Shown: positions 45,257 to 55,499 of the stretch, piece by piece
How the letters are laid out: the number at the start of each line of letters is the position of its first letter
Numbering within the stretch: the first letter of the stretch is position 1
Translations under genes and position numbers: made by a program
The notes under the pieces: generated by a model
What the model was told of the DNA's origin: nothing
Seen by the model: only the letters and a program-made list of their open reading frames with translations
The model's database searches: none
Assembly: GCA_047967505.1 (NCBI GenBank)
Contig: CM106540.1
DNA: 64,000 nucleotides
Reading direction: 5' to 3' (one strand)
DNA from: Dipteris shenzhenensis
Lineage: Eukaryota; Polypodiophyta; Polypodiopsida; Gleicheniales

Positions 45257-46521
45257 TCGAGAACTGAAAGTTGAGAGTTTGTAAATGTTGTTGCACCATG
45301 TACCTTTTCCAACAACCTTCCCTTGAAGATGATCTGTGCACCATTCTTATCGAATTGAACTTTGAGGTCCTGATCCATGATTGCAAAAATGGACAAGTTC
45401 CTCTTGATATCTGGCACATAAAGAACATCGGACAACTGTTTTACAACTCCATCTGACTTGAGAGCAATCATACCTTTTCCTTTTGCTAGACATTTTGCAT
45501 CATTGCCAACTGCTACCAGGATGTCATTCCCTACCGGTTGTAGAGAGATATAGCAATCCTTCCGACTGGTCATGTGGCGTGATGCACCACTGTCAATGAT
45601 CCAAGGTTCATCTGCAGGTACATGAACTGCATCCGTGCAAATATCCTCAATTGCTACGAACCACTCTATTGGTGCTGCCTGTGCGTTGTTGCTGGACTCT
45701 TTCTTTACTCCATTCTTCTCATCTGCAATCTTCTTTCGGCACTCATTCTGCTTGTGCCCTGCCTTGTTGCAGTAGAAGCACTTCATCTTCTTCTTTCTCT
45801 TTTTATCATCAGAAGAAGATGGGTTACTAGAGTCCTTACCCTTACCTTTCTTTGATCCGATCCAAAAAGCCGAATCTTCTCTAGTCCTTGTCTTTTGACA
45901 CATCTCCTCCTCCAGAAGCATTGCGTTGAAATCCTCAAAGTTGAGGGGTAGATTTCTATTCTGTGTATTCAGTGCAGTAACAAGACCATCGTACTTTGGT
46001 GGGAGAATCTGTATGCACCTTCGTGCTAGATTCTCGCTGGTGATGGTCATGCCAATTGCACTCATCTGATCGTGCAGATTCTTCACCCTGGTGATGAACT
46101 TCTTTGCTACTTCAGACTCAGACAACTTCTCGTTCGTGAGTTGAGTCTCCAGATTCTGGATCCGTGTCTGATTCATGGTCTCATACTGATTTTTCAAGAC
46201 CGTCCATGCCTCCTCCACTGTGGTGACATGTTGAATTAATGCCATGATAGAACCACTAACACTGCAGACAATAGAACACAACGCATTTGCATTTCTTCTT
46301 GTCCACATGAGAATCTTATCTGCAGTTGGTACTATTTATTGTTCTGCATTGGCTGGAGCCGATCTCACAACCGGCCTCACGTCCACCCCAGTAGCAGTGT
46401 CCCAAAGCTCGTATGCGCTTAGGATGGTCTTTATCTTGAACTTCCACAGTGGATAGTTAGAGCCATCTAACTTTCCACTTTCGCCGAACGGTGGGATTCG
46501 TAGTCTTACGGGCTGGGCCAC
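45247..46521 (-). pseudogene. Copia element 2 gag and protease
   Basis: One frame from MAQPVRLRIPPFGESGKLDG at 46521, interrupted by one TAA (46336-46338), then open for 353 codons. It shows the UBN2-type gag pattern (TVEEAWTVLKNQYE, QNLETQLTNEKLSE), a CCHC knuckle CFYCNKAGHKQNEC, and the protease DSGASRHMTSRKD with VGNDAKCLAKGKG. Only the single stop separates it from an intact gag-protease. Confidence 0.88.
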
Positions 46522-46579
46522 CTCTCACAATCTGCTTGCAAATAGAAACACACTACCAAATCTTCTTGCTAGAGTCCAG

Positions 46580-46591
46580 GCTTTGATACCA
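46580..46591 (-). other. Primer-binding site of copia element 2
   Basis: TGGTATCAAAGC on the minus strand directly follows the LTR end, complementary to initiator tRNA-Met. Confidence 0.9.
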
Positions 46592-47321
46592 TGTAAGAAA
46601 ATAATACAACGTCTGTGCTCAACAGATAACAGGATCTCGTACACAAGAGAGAAAACAAGATAGTATGGAGAATCAAAATTTTGATTACTATAGAACTGAT
46701 ACAATAGATGGCGCTGCCTCCCAACCGTGCGCTCTTGTGAAAGAAGCTTCGATGGCATGCTGGAAACAGTAGAAGACAGAGGCTGGATGCTAAGGAATCA
46801 GGGTTGCTATAGCTAGTGATGAAATGGGCTTCACGGGCTTGCTCTTATATAGCCACCAGTCGTAGTTAGTTAGGCTCGATTGGGTGACCGACCCAGTCCG
46901 CCCAAAATGGTCGACTGGGGGTCGATCCCGAAATAGGCCACCGACTATACGATAACCAGTGCATAAAACAGAGCAATTGACCTATGGACTCCATTCGGCC
47001 CAGAGCCATCCGGGATTATCTGAGGCTCCAAACGGGCCCCGTAACCTAAGAGTGGGCTACCCCAAGAAATGCTCCATCTACCCTCAGTGCGGTCAGTCAA
47101 GGGATGCCTTCCCGCACTTGCATGTAGCCTAATTGGCGGTGTGCGAACTCTATCTGAAGCCATCCAGCCATCAGGCCACACATGGCCCCCATCTGGTGTA
47201 CAAACTAGGACCTACCGGATAACTGAGCTACTCAAATGCCTTCTCCTCATATGGGGGGCTTACAAGTAGAGATAGCTAGTTCCCGCATAGTTACATGAGA
47301 GTGTAGCATTGATATCTAACA
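46592..47321 (-). repeat. 5' LTR of copia element 2, 730 bp
   Basis: Begins TGTAAGAAAATAATA and ends GATATCTAACA on the plus strand (TG...CA ends). A TATA box (CTATATAAG on the minus strand, about 46849-46857) is placed as expected for the LTR promoter. The LTR has notably higher GC than its surroundings. Confidence 0.87.
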
Positions 47322-47335
47322 ATTTGAACATTCAC

Positions 47336-48905
47336 ATATCTAATAAGGCACCCCCCTTTGCACGCACAATAATACCATGTATGTTGAGGTATTTGCAAAG
47401 TATCGTGCCCATCAGATATGGTTTTCATGGTCAATCACCCATCCAACAATGTTTTTCACCTTAGCGTGTCATGCACATTCGTCAAAAAACACACTTTGAG
47501 GTGTGTTATTCGAAGCTGCAGATATCCGATGGGCATCGAGATTTGCACACACATCAATCCCACCTACACGTGCAAAGTATTGTGCCTAGCAGATGTGGTT
47601 CGCATGGTCGATCACGCATGTAAACAATGTTTTTCATGTTTTTCACCTAGTAGCCTACAAAATCATCAAAAAACCCACTTCCAGGTGTGTTATTCAAACA
47701 TGCATGTATCCGATGAGCACCTTGATTTGAACACACATCAATCCCACCTATTTTAAGGCATGTGCAAAGTGTCATGCCCATCAAATGTGGTTGGCATGGT
47801 CGATCATGAGTTAAACCATGTTTTTCACTTAGTGTCGGGCCCAATCATAAAAAAGCAAGCCTTGAGGTGTGTTATTTGAACCTGCACATAAACGATGGGC
47901 ATCCCCCTTGCGTGCATGTCAATACCACCTATGGTGCGGCACATGCAAAGTATCGTGCCCATCGGATATGGTTCGTATGTTTGTCACACATTAAACCATG
48001 TTTTTCACCTAGTGTCATGCACAATCATCAAAGAACACACTCGAGGTGTGTTATTAAAACTTGCACGTATCTTATTGGCATCCCCCTTTTCAATTGCATC
48101 AATCCCACTTATGTTGAGGCACATTCAAAGTATTATTCCCATCGTATGTGGTTTGTATGGTCGATCACGCATGTCTCATGCATAATTGTAAAAAAACACA
48201 CCTCGAGGGCTGTTATTCGAACTTGCATGTATCCGATGGGCATCCTCCTTTGCATGCTTGTCAATACCACCTATTATTAGGTAGGTGAAAATTATCATGA
48301 CCATATAATATGGTTCACATGGTCAATCTCAAATCATGTTTTTTACCTTAGAGTGTCATGCACAATCATCAAAAAACACACTCTGAGGTGTGTGATTCAA
48401 AGGCGCATGTATCCGATGGACATCTTGATTTGCACGCATGTCAATCCCACCTATGTTAAGGCACATGAAAAGTATTGTGCCCATCGTATGTGGTTCGCAT
48501 GATCGATCATGTGTTAAACTAGGTTTTTCACCTAGTGTCGAGCATAATCATCAAAAAACACGTGTCGAGGTGTGTTATTCAAATGTGCACGTATTGGATT
48601 GGAATCCCCTTTTGAACACACTAATACCACCTATGTTGAGGCAAGTGAAAAGTATTGTTCCCATAGGATGTGGTTTTTATGGTCGATCACGCATTAAACC
48701 ATGTTTTTAACCTAGTGTCATGCACAATCTTCAAAAAACATGCCTCAAGTTGTGTTATTCAAACGTGCACGTATCTTATGGGCATCCCCCTTTGCATGCA
48801 TGTCAATTCCACCTATGTTGAATCACGTTCAAAGTGTCGTTCTCATTGGATATGGTTCGCAATGTCGATCACCCATCAAACCATGTTTTTTCACCTAGTG
48901 TCGCC
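47336..48905. repeat. Diverged array of the ~182-bp satellite, about 9 monomers
   Basis: Monomers share the same phrase order as the 7.2-12.3 kb array: GGTGTGTTATT, then ATCxGATGGGCAT, CACCTATGTTGAGG, GTGCCCATCGGATATG, GGTCGATCACGCATTAAAC and CATGCACAATCATCAAAAAACAC. Anchors at 47501, 47685, 47867 and 48046 give steps of 184, 182 and 179. Monomers differ widely from each other and no higher-order pattern is seen, so this array looks older. Confidence 0.88.
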
Positions 48906-49276
48906 ATGTCTGTTTGCGCAGGTTCGCCATCTGTCAATTGTGCAATACAATCTTTTGCTGTGCTGACCACCGTGCTAGTTTAAGCAATGATGTTGGCATG
49001 GAGAGACCACCACGTTAGCATAAAGACCACTGTGGCATGTCAATCTCTAATGAGACCTCTCAAGGTCCATATCTGCAACCACCATGCTGGATGTCAGAGC
49101 TATTTCAGTTCTATTTTAGAGATATTTTAGTCATATTACTCCTTCTGCCAACAATTTCTCAACCACCGCACACGTTCTTGGAGCTATTTTAGTTCCAAGG
49201 TAAAGGAAAATCTAGCATTTACAATTTAATATAGTTTCCTTGCAACCACCATGCTGGTTATTGGAGTTATCATAGT
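48906..49276. repeat. Short imperfect repeats around the MITE
   Basis: ACCACCATGCTGG-like and GAGCTATTTTAGTTC-like words recur near 49080-49105, 49170-49190 and 49248-49275, and continue after the MITE at about 49537. No gene is seen. Confidence 0.5.
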
Positions 49277-49284
49277 TCTAAAGC

Positions 49285-49530
49285 CTCGGGGGGGTCACTC
49301 ATCATATGTAACCCTATCACGTGAGTTCAACAGAAGGATATTTTTTATTTCTAAAATTTACAGAAATAAATATACATAAGGGACTATTTAAAATAGTTTT
49401 AGAAAAACTTTACAAATTTGTATAGAAAAGGGATACATTTTATTGATGAAAAATTTACAGATAAGGGATTTTAGAAATAGGCCTTGAACGCACGTGGTAT
49501 AGAGGGTTTATATATAGTGACCCCCCCGAG
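49285..49530. mobile_element. MITE, 246 bp, 15-bp TIRs, 8-bp target duplication
   Basis: The left end CTCGGGGGGGTCACT (49285-49299) and the right end AGTGACCCCCCCGAG (49516-49530) are perfect inverted repeats. TCTAAAGC occurs directly outside both ends (49277-49284 and 49531-49538). There is no coding capacity. An 8-bp duplication suggests a hAT-like mobiliser, although the terminal bases are not the usual hAT CAGGG, so superfamily is uncertain. Confidence 0.93.
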
Positions 49531-49539
49531 TCTAAAGCA

Positions 49540-50085
49540 CCATGCTAGTTGTTGGAACCATTTTCACTATAGTAAGAACAGTTTTTTCAACAATTTCGTG
49601 TGCAACGATCCCTATGGTTGTAGTCAAATGTAAACGAGGGTAGAAATATGCCATTTGTTCTTCATTAGAGCCACTTTCATTATCGAAGGAACAACCAACA
49701 ATAGTTTTGGCGATAATGGTACTACATTGAAATTGAAACAAAAGAAATTACATTAAGAAATTACATCCGAGAGTTTTTGCGATAATAGTATTACATCGAA
49801 ATTGAAACAAAATAAATAACATTTGAAGCAAACATTTAACAAAATAGATTATATACAAAGATGCTAGCACTTTGTTTTTGTGACACTTCTTTAAGCAATT
49901 GTCAACACCACCACTGTGGTAGGACTAGGTGTCACTTTTTGCCCTTGTTAGCACTTTCCTACACTTTTGACCTAGTGCCTTGTATGCAGGGGACATTACG
50001 AGCACCTTGTAGTGCTATCGTAGGTAGGACTTTCTTATAATTTTGACATGGAACTCCTCTTATGCAGGGGACAATACGAGAACCT
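49540..50085. other. Unassigned sequence with small repeats
   Basis: GCGATAATxGTAxTACATTGAAATTGAAACAAAA occurs near 49708 and 49771. No supported gene. Confidence 0.4.
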
Positions 50086-50089
50086 TGTA

Positions 50090-50740
50090 ATTGAAATAAC
50101 CTTTTTTATAGCAACTTCAAAAGTCAAGTCATTGGAAAAGGGAAATCAACTTGGAGGTGAGCTCAATCGAGCACAACATTCGATAGCGGCGGACAGGAAA
50201 CTCAATTTGGTGCTAATCTCTAGCACACTGACGCATGCTCTTAGTGCTTTAGATCTAATGACTAAGTTGAGTACCTTCCCTAGTGCGGAAGGTTGTGCAC
50301 AATTACAAGAGGCTCAACACCAAGTTGAGTTCTCTCCAAGTGCCTCATAGAACAATGATGACTCATTTCCCTTAGCTCCGCATCCTGCAACATGGTTGGT
50401 CATGAGGTTTTTCTTTCAAGTCTTTCAAGGAATTGCCTTTGTCATAGAAACTTCTTTCAAGGCACTGGTAGAGATAACTCAACTTGGCGGTGAGCTCAAT
50501 GGAGCACAACATTTGATAGTGGACAAGGGACTCAATCTGGTGGTCAGCTCTAGCACACTGACACATGCTCTTAGTGTGCTACAGCTTATCACCAAGTAAA
50601 GTTCTCCTTCCCCAGTACCGAAGGTTGTGCTCAATTACGAGAGTCTCCTCACCAAGTTGAGTTCTCTGCCAGTGCCTGATGGAACAACGATGACCCATTT
50701 CCTTTGGCTCCCCATCCTGCAACTCCCTTGGTCATGGCAA
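50090..50740. repeat. Tandem duplication, about 330-bp unit, two copies
   Basis: The unit carries CAACTTGG(A/C)GGTGAGCTCAAT (50148 and 50478), CTCTAGCACACTGAC (about 50219 and 50549), GAAGGTTGTGC (about 50288 and 50620) and TTTCC(C/T)TTxGCTCCxCATCCTGCAAC (about 50370 and 50703). The copies are roughly 85% alike by eye. Open stretches of 70-100 codons exist in both copies, but no motif is recognised. Confidence 0.85.
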
Positions 50741-51088
50741 TGGATCCCATGTCTTGGGTAGCATTATGAAGGGGCATCGAGGTTGCAACAGAAGATTCAT
50801 CATAGGGGTAGAAGGGGGCTTGTAGAAAGTGTGGAAGGGGGTATGAGAGAAATTTTCTTGGGTGTAGTGAATTTTCTTTGCCCTTAAGGCCTTTATATAG
50901 TTAGACTTGCCACCCTCCCACTCTTTCCTCCTTCGTTTCTTGTGTTAGTTATGCAACTCTAGGTGCCTATCACTGCTAAGAGCGCACAATCCAGGGAGGT
51001 AGCAAGCTAAGGGTGTCCACTTCCAGACCACTTGCGAGGGAGTGTGACACACCCTCAAGTGAAAATACAAAGGTTTTGCTTCGGTGTG

Positions 51089-51755
51089 AAATACCTCGAT
51101 CGAGATATTGTCTCCAATGAAATTGGCACATGAGGACAACCGAACCAAGCCAATACCTCGATCGAGGTCTTCCATGTGCTTCCACCGAATTGAGCCTATA
51201 CCTCAATCGAGGTATCGTGGCAAGACAACTATACCTCGATCGAGGTATCGTGGCAACTCTAAATACCTTGATCGAGGTATCGTGGATAGATGACGTGGGT
51301 CATGTCAAATACCATGATTGAGGTATGTGGCATCCGACATGGCAGTTGACATACCTCGATCGAGGTACCATGGTAGGTCCACATACCTCGATCATGGTAT
51401 GCTCGATCGATGACATGGCCGCATGTCAAATACCATGATCCAAGTATGTGGCTCTGACGTGTAACGCACTGGTAGCTGACATACCTCGATGAAGGTATGG
51501 TGGCATGTCAATACCTTGATCGAGGTATGCTGGCTGATGATGTATGTGGCATGTTAATACCTTGATCGAGGTATGCTGAACCGATGATGTATGTGGCATG
51601 TCAATACCTCGATTGAGGTATCCTGGACCCATGATGTATTTGGCATGTCAATACCTCGATCGAGGTACGTGGCATACCTCGATCGTGGTATTGAAACCCT
51701 AAATTTTTGTATATAAAGAGAGGGACCCCCCTCATTCTTCAAACCTCGATCGAGC
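51089..51755. repeat. Cluster of about 16 TACCTCGATCGAGGTA palindromes
   Basis: Copies start near 51089, 51149, 51191, 51230, 51263, 51309, 51351, 51381, 51429, 51480, 51510, 51555, 51604, 51650, 51674 and 51743. Most are perfect or one to three mismatches from the 16-bp palindrome. Spacing varies from 24 to 69 bp. The spacers are not copies of each other throughout, although GTGGCA and GACATGGCA-like words recur. The cluster ends just upstream of and overlapping a TATA box and first exon. Confidence 0.9.
51710..51717 (+). promoter_or_regulatory. TATA box downstream of the palindrome cluster
   Basis: TATATAAA followed by G at 51710-51718. A purine-rich leader with ATG words and a consensus donor follow at the right distance. 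Confidence 0.6.
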
Positions 51756-51852
51756 TCCTCCTCATCGAATTCGACGGAGAACGACAGACGAAAATCGATG
51801 GAGAACAACAGAATAATGAAGCGACGGAGATGGATGGAGCGGGAGATTCTAG
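51742..51852 (+). other. Putative first exon with GTAAGG donor
   Basis: Runs from about 30 bp past the TATA box to ATTCTAG/GTAAGG (donor at 51853). It contains ATGAAGCGACGGAGATGG, which would encode MKRRRWMEREIL up to the splice site. The target exon downstream is not certain; the RING-type sequences at 53-54.9 kb on the same strand are the nearest candidates. Confidence 0.42.
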
Positions 51853-51859
51853 GTAAGGT

Positions 51860-53030
51860 TTTTTAAGTGTAGCATTTTTTTTTGGTGAAAATTTATTTCA
51901 ATTTTAGTTTTTAGGAATATCTAATTTAATTATAAAATATTTCAAAATTTAAAATGCATTTTAAAAAATTTTAAATTATTTTTTAATTACTTAAGTTTTT
52001 ATTTAAATGTCAAAACGTATATATTAAGAGATTAAAGTAGTTTTTCTGTTATTTTTTAAATTAGTGAAGTTTTTAATTAAATATAAAAACATTTAAATTT
52101 TATTGTTAAGAATTATCTTTTTAAAAAAAAGAAAATATGAGTTTAAAGTAGCTTTTATATTATTTTTTAAGTTAGTGAAGTTTTTATTTAAATGTCAAAA
52201 CGTATATATTTTGTTTTTTTAAAACATCTATTTCGTTTATTTTAAAAAAGAGATTAAAGTAGTTTTTATATTATTTTTCAAATTAGGGAAGTGTAGCATC
52301 TTTAACACAAAGTTTGAAATTTCTTTGAAAATGAAATAAGACCAAGGATGTACATCTAAATTCATTTCTCAATAACACCGTTAAATAACTATTGTGTGTG
52401 CATCTTCCATTGAAGAGTGGAGCAACTTAAAGCATGTAGGGAGTGCACGTGTTGCATTTGCAACATAGCACTGTTGTAGGCATAGCCACACATTTGGCCC
52501 ATCTACTGTTAGGTGCATAGGATGATCCCAACGGCATCCTACCTCATCAAGGAGTATGTGACTAAGTGTAATCAATCAAACAAATAGGATGATTTGAACA
52601 ACACATTCGCCTACACATCATTTTCAAATCATATTGTGCGAGAGGTTGATGCAAGGAGAGGGTAGATCATGTGGCTAACAATCCCTTTAGGTGGCACGTG
52701 AAACTATAGAAATAGGGAACTAGGGAAGGTTGTAGATCTATGTATGGATATAGTTACATAGACAAATACAAAGACGTATGCTCGACTTATGTGATTCCCT
52801 GAAACCTTGTCATGAGCTTTTGCAAAAATTCAATCAAAATTGGCTAGCTAAAAGTTTTCATTACCCAAATAGATTATTAAGTCCCATTGAATAGAATATT
52901 AATTATCATTACCCAAATAGAATATTAATTTCCATGTGTTTTTTTGTGCATGCGCCAGCCAGTGCGCAAGTTCTGGCACCACTGTTCATATGTAGATAGC
53001 AATTTTGAGAGCTAAGATGAGGGCATTGTA
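51860..53030. other. AT-rich intron-like stretch
   Basis: 51860-52330 is very AT-rich with repeats of AGTTTTTATTTAAATGTCAAAACG (near 51989 and 52179). A minus-strand ORF at 52381-52575 (with VDGPNVWLCLQQCYVANATRAL) looks protein-like but is too short to assign. Confidence 0.4.
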
Positions 53031-53033
53031 GAA

Positions 53034-54890
53034 TGTTGGGGCACCCCCTCACTTGGTTGCGAGTCTCGATTCGAGTCTCGATTCAATCATTAATGCTTTA
53101 GGTCGATTAGACACAGTTGAGGACGTTTTGGATACCTTTCAGGCACAGGCTGAGGCAGAGATCGGTGGTCATGGCTTGGATTGGAGAGCCATTCGAGATT
53201 TGTTTGAGCGTGAGTCATCACCTCACAAGCAGGCCTTAGAGGATATCTTTTGGGATGGTCACACTGAGGCGATGTGACCACAATCACGGCAACCCTTTTA
53301 TATTTTACGTTGTAGGCACCCCGTCATAGCAGCACACATTTATTCGAGATATCTCGCTGTGAATGGTGGTCGATTGCCTCACCACCGTGAAATAGCCATC
53401 ATTTGCCATGTAGCTATATGCTGAGTTTGTGCTTGGTCATCGGGTAGACTATCTTAGTACCCGTCCAGGATCAGGAGCGGGACATGGTAGGATGGGGCAT
53501 CAGGAGCATCAGACTGTAGGTGTTTCGGCGTTGACGCGAGGCACCAGAGCTGCACACTATCCCTGCACCAGCATTGCGAGCTGTTGGAGGATGGATTAGG
53601 GGGGATGTTCATTCAGTGGCCTCATCCTTACACAACATGGTCTCTACCCTATTGAGATCACTTTCGATTCCACCTCCCCCACCTCCCACATCTATCGAGC
53701 CTCCCACATCTACACCACCTCCCACATCTAGCCCGCATCAGCATGAGTTGGATACTCGAGATGCACGGATTGCAGAGTTGGAGGCATTGTTGGCTGAGTC
53801 TAGGGTCGAGGTTAGTTATTCTAATTATTTTAGTTTATTTTTTTGTTACGTGTTTTGAACGGAAGTTTTTTTGTTCATTCTCACCATGTACGCCTTGGAG
53901 GCACATCTATTGCGACAGGATATGGAGTCTCATGTACGACAATTGGAGGCAAATTTGGAGGAGCAGAGGATTCGGACACGCATAGCTTACCATCGAGCGG
54001 AGCACTATATTTTGCAGTTGAGACATATTAGTCATGATCCATCTAGCCATAGGATCCACCCTAGTGTGGCCTTGTACCCTACTCCTCTTGTAGATTTGCT
54101 GACTAGGACACCCATAGACACACCAGTCATAGCCAGGCTTCCTACCACCACTTGTGTCCTTTGCCACGAGGATTTTGACACCATAGGTTGGTTTAGACTC
54201 GGGTGCAGCCACATCACACATCTCCATTGCATGACCCGCCACATGGTGGCACGAAATGTGCCCTGTATGCTTTGCTGACATTGATGTTGCCACATATAGA
54301 GGACTAGGCATGGATGATCTGTATCTTGGTCATCGTCAAGCCATTGATCCATTCGCTCGTGTGGTCTTGACTGAGCACTACAGGGAGGAGGCACAGAGAG
54401 CTTTGCTGCAACAGGAGGGTGCTGATACTTCAGTGGTTGCAGCGTGTGTTCTGCGACGCTTCTCATATGGTGATTTCATGCCAGGTGACGAGGCACGAGT
54501 AGAGGAGGCATGTCGTATTGAGCGAGAGGCAAAGCTTCATATATCATTGTGGTAGTGGGTGGAGCAGCAGCTTGGGCAGGGCTGAGACCAGCGTCTTCTA
54601 CATGTAGAGATGATTACTAGAGCTGGATTTGAGGCACGAGTATTCATAGATGCATGACTTTTGGAGCTGAGGCACACATGCATAGAGGAGGCGAGGGAGG
54701 CAGAGATGGCAGCAGTGGCTCGTGCAGCATGCGCTCCTCTTCATCAGGATGAGGTTGGCCCATCTGAACCAAGAGATGAGGCTGGCCCATCTGATTCGGC
54801 TTGGGCACACAGCGGACGGTTGGGCAGCGGGTCATACAGGAGCCACATCAAAGGACGACTAGAGGATCATATGTGGAGTTATTAGATTCT
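53034..54890 (+). pseudogene. RING-H2 finger protein gene, broken
   Basis: Coding pieces run in order on the plus strand. 53053-53276 has INALGRLDTVEDVLDTFQAQAE. 53574-53815 has a Pro-rich linker and coiled-coil start RIAELEALLAESRVE, then a donor-like GTTAGT. 53890-54278 has more coiled coil (RQLEANLEEQRIRTRIAYHR) and a RING: CVLC, then GCSHITHLHC, i.e. C-x2-C-x(n)-C-x-H-x2-H-x2-C. The final pair is met in two frames: VPCMLC then a stop in one, and CPVCFADIDV in the other (54256-54555), which continues openly, so a one-base change breaks the RING. Further Glu/Ala-rich coding follows to about 54884. RING-H2 proteins are usually E3 ubiquitin ligases. It lies downstream of the palindrome-array promoter, which might have driven it. 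Confidence 0.6.
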
Positions 54891-54899
54891 GATTCAGGA

Positions 54900-55220
54900 T
54901 GATTGTTTAGGCTTCACACATATCTTGTTTAGGGATGCAGTTTTGCACGATGATGATGATGATGTACACATTCATTTTGGTACTTTGATGATGTTGTTCT
55001 TACTTTAATGATGTATGAGCATTTTGGTACTTTCATGATGTTGTTCTTACTTTGTTTATCTCAGTTTATAGTTTGTTCAAATCTAACATAAACATTTAAA
55101 ATTAGGAGTATCATTTTGAATTTCAGATATCTCAATTCACACATCTAATAGATAAGGTATTTTAAAAATAATGCCGTGTGAAGTTAATTGTAAAAATTAA
55201 GCATTGATAAGGTATTCAAG
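54900..55220. other. Unassigned AT-rich sequence
   Basis: Contains a duplicated phrase TTTTGGTACTTT(G/C)ATGATGTTGTTCTTACTTT near 54976 and 55022. It may be the 3' untranslated part of the RING gene. Confidence 0.4.
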
Positions 55221-55225
55221 TATAA

Positions 55226-55235
55226 GCTCTCTCTC

Positions 55236-55294
<59 letters not shown>
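55226..55294. repeat. (TC)n microsatellite
   Basis: A TC run with one early interruption. Confidence 0.97.
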
Positions 55295-55297
<3 letters not shown>

Positions 55298-55499
55298 CTA
55301 TGAACTTTATCATTTTGAATATCATATTAAATTTCGTATATATCAATGCTTGTAATTATTACACTAATATTGTCACTAATTTTTATAAATTGTAGATTAA
55401 GAAAAAAATGTCAATGTTTAGCATGGAATGGTGCTCATTGGTACTAACATGTGTCAAACATTAATACATGATTATCTACGATTGGTCTAAAATTATATA

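Larger units (their letters stand above)
43690..47321 (-). mobile_element. Ty1/copia element 2, 5' LTR to RT, truncated
   Basis: On the minus strand: a complete 5' LTR (46592-47321), a PBS, gag-protease, integrase and the first part of RT. The RT reads through GTKWVYKTKYKSDG and YKARLMAKGFAQVHG and ends at [12 protein letters not shown]. There it joins the gag start of copia element 1 at about 43690 without any LTR. No second copy of the 730-bp LTR was found in the window. Confidence 0.88.

Noticed and set aside
46592-47321. Independent gene in the GC-richer stretch with 60-80 residue ORFs
   Set aside because: TG...CA ends, an adjoining PBS and the TATA box show it is the LTR of copia element 2.
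47336-48905. Third, independent satellite family
   Set aside because: Phrase order and period match the 7.2-12.3 kb array, so it is a diverged array of the same family.
51089-51755. CRISPR-like array (short palindromic repeats with unique spacers)
   Set aside because: The genome is plant nuclear; repeats vary, spacing is irregular and there are no cas genes.
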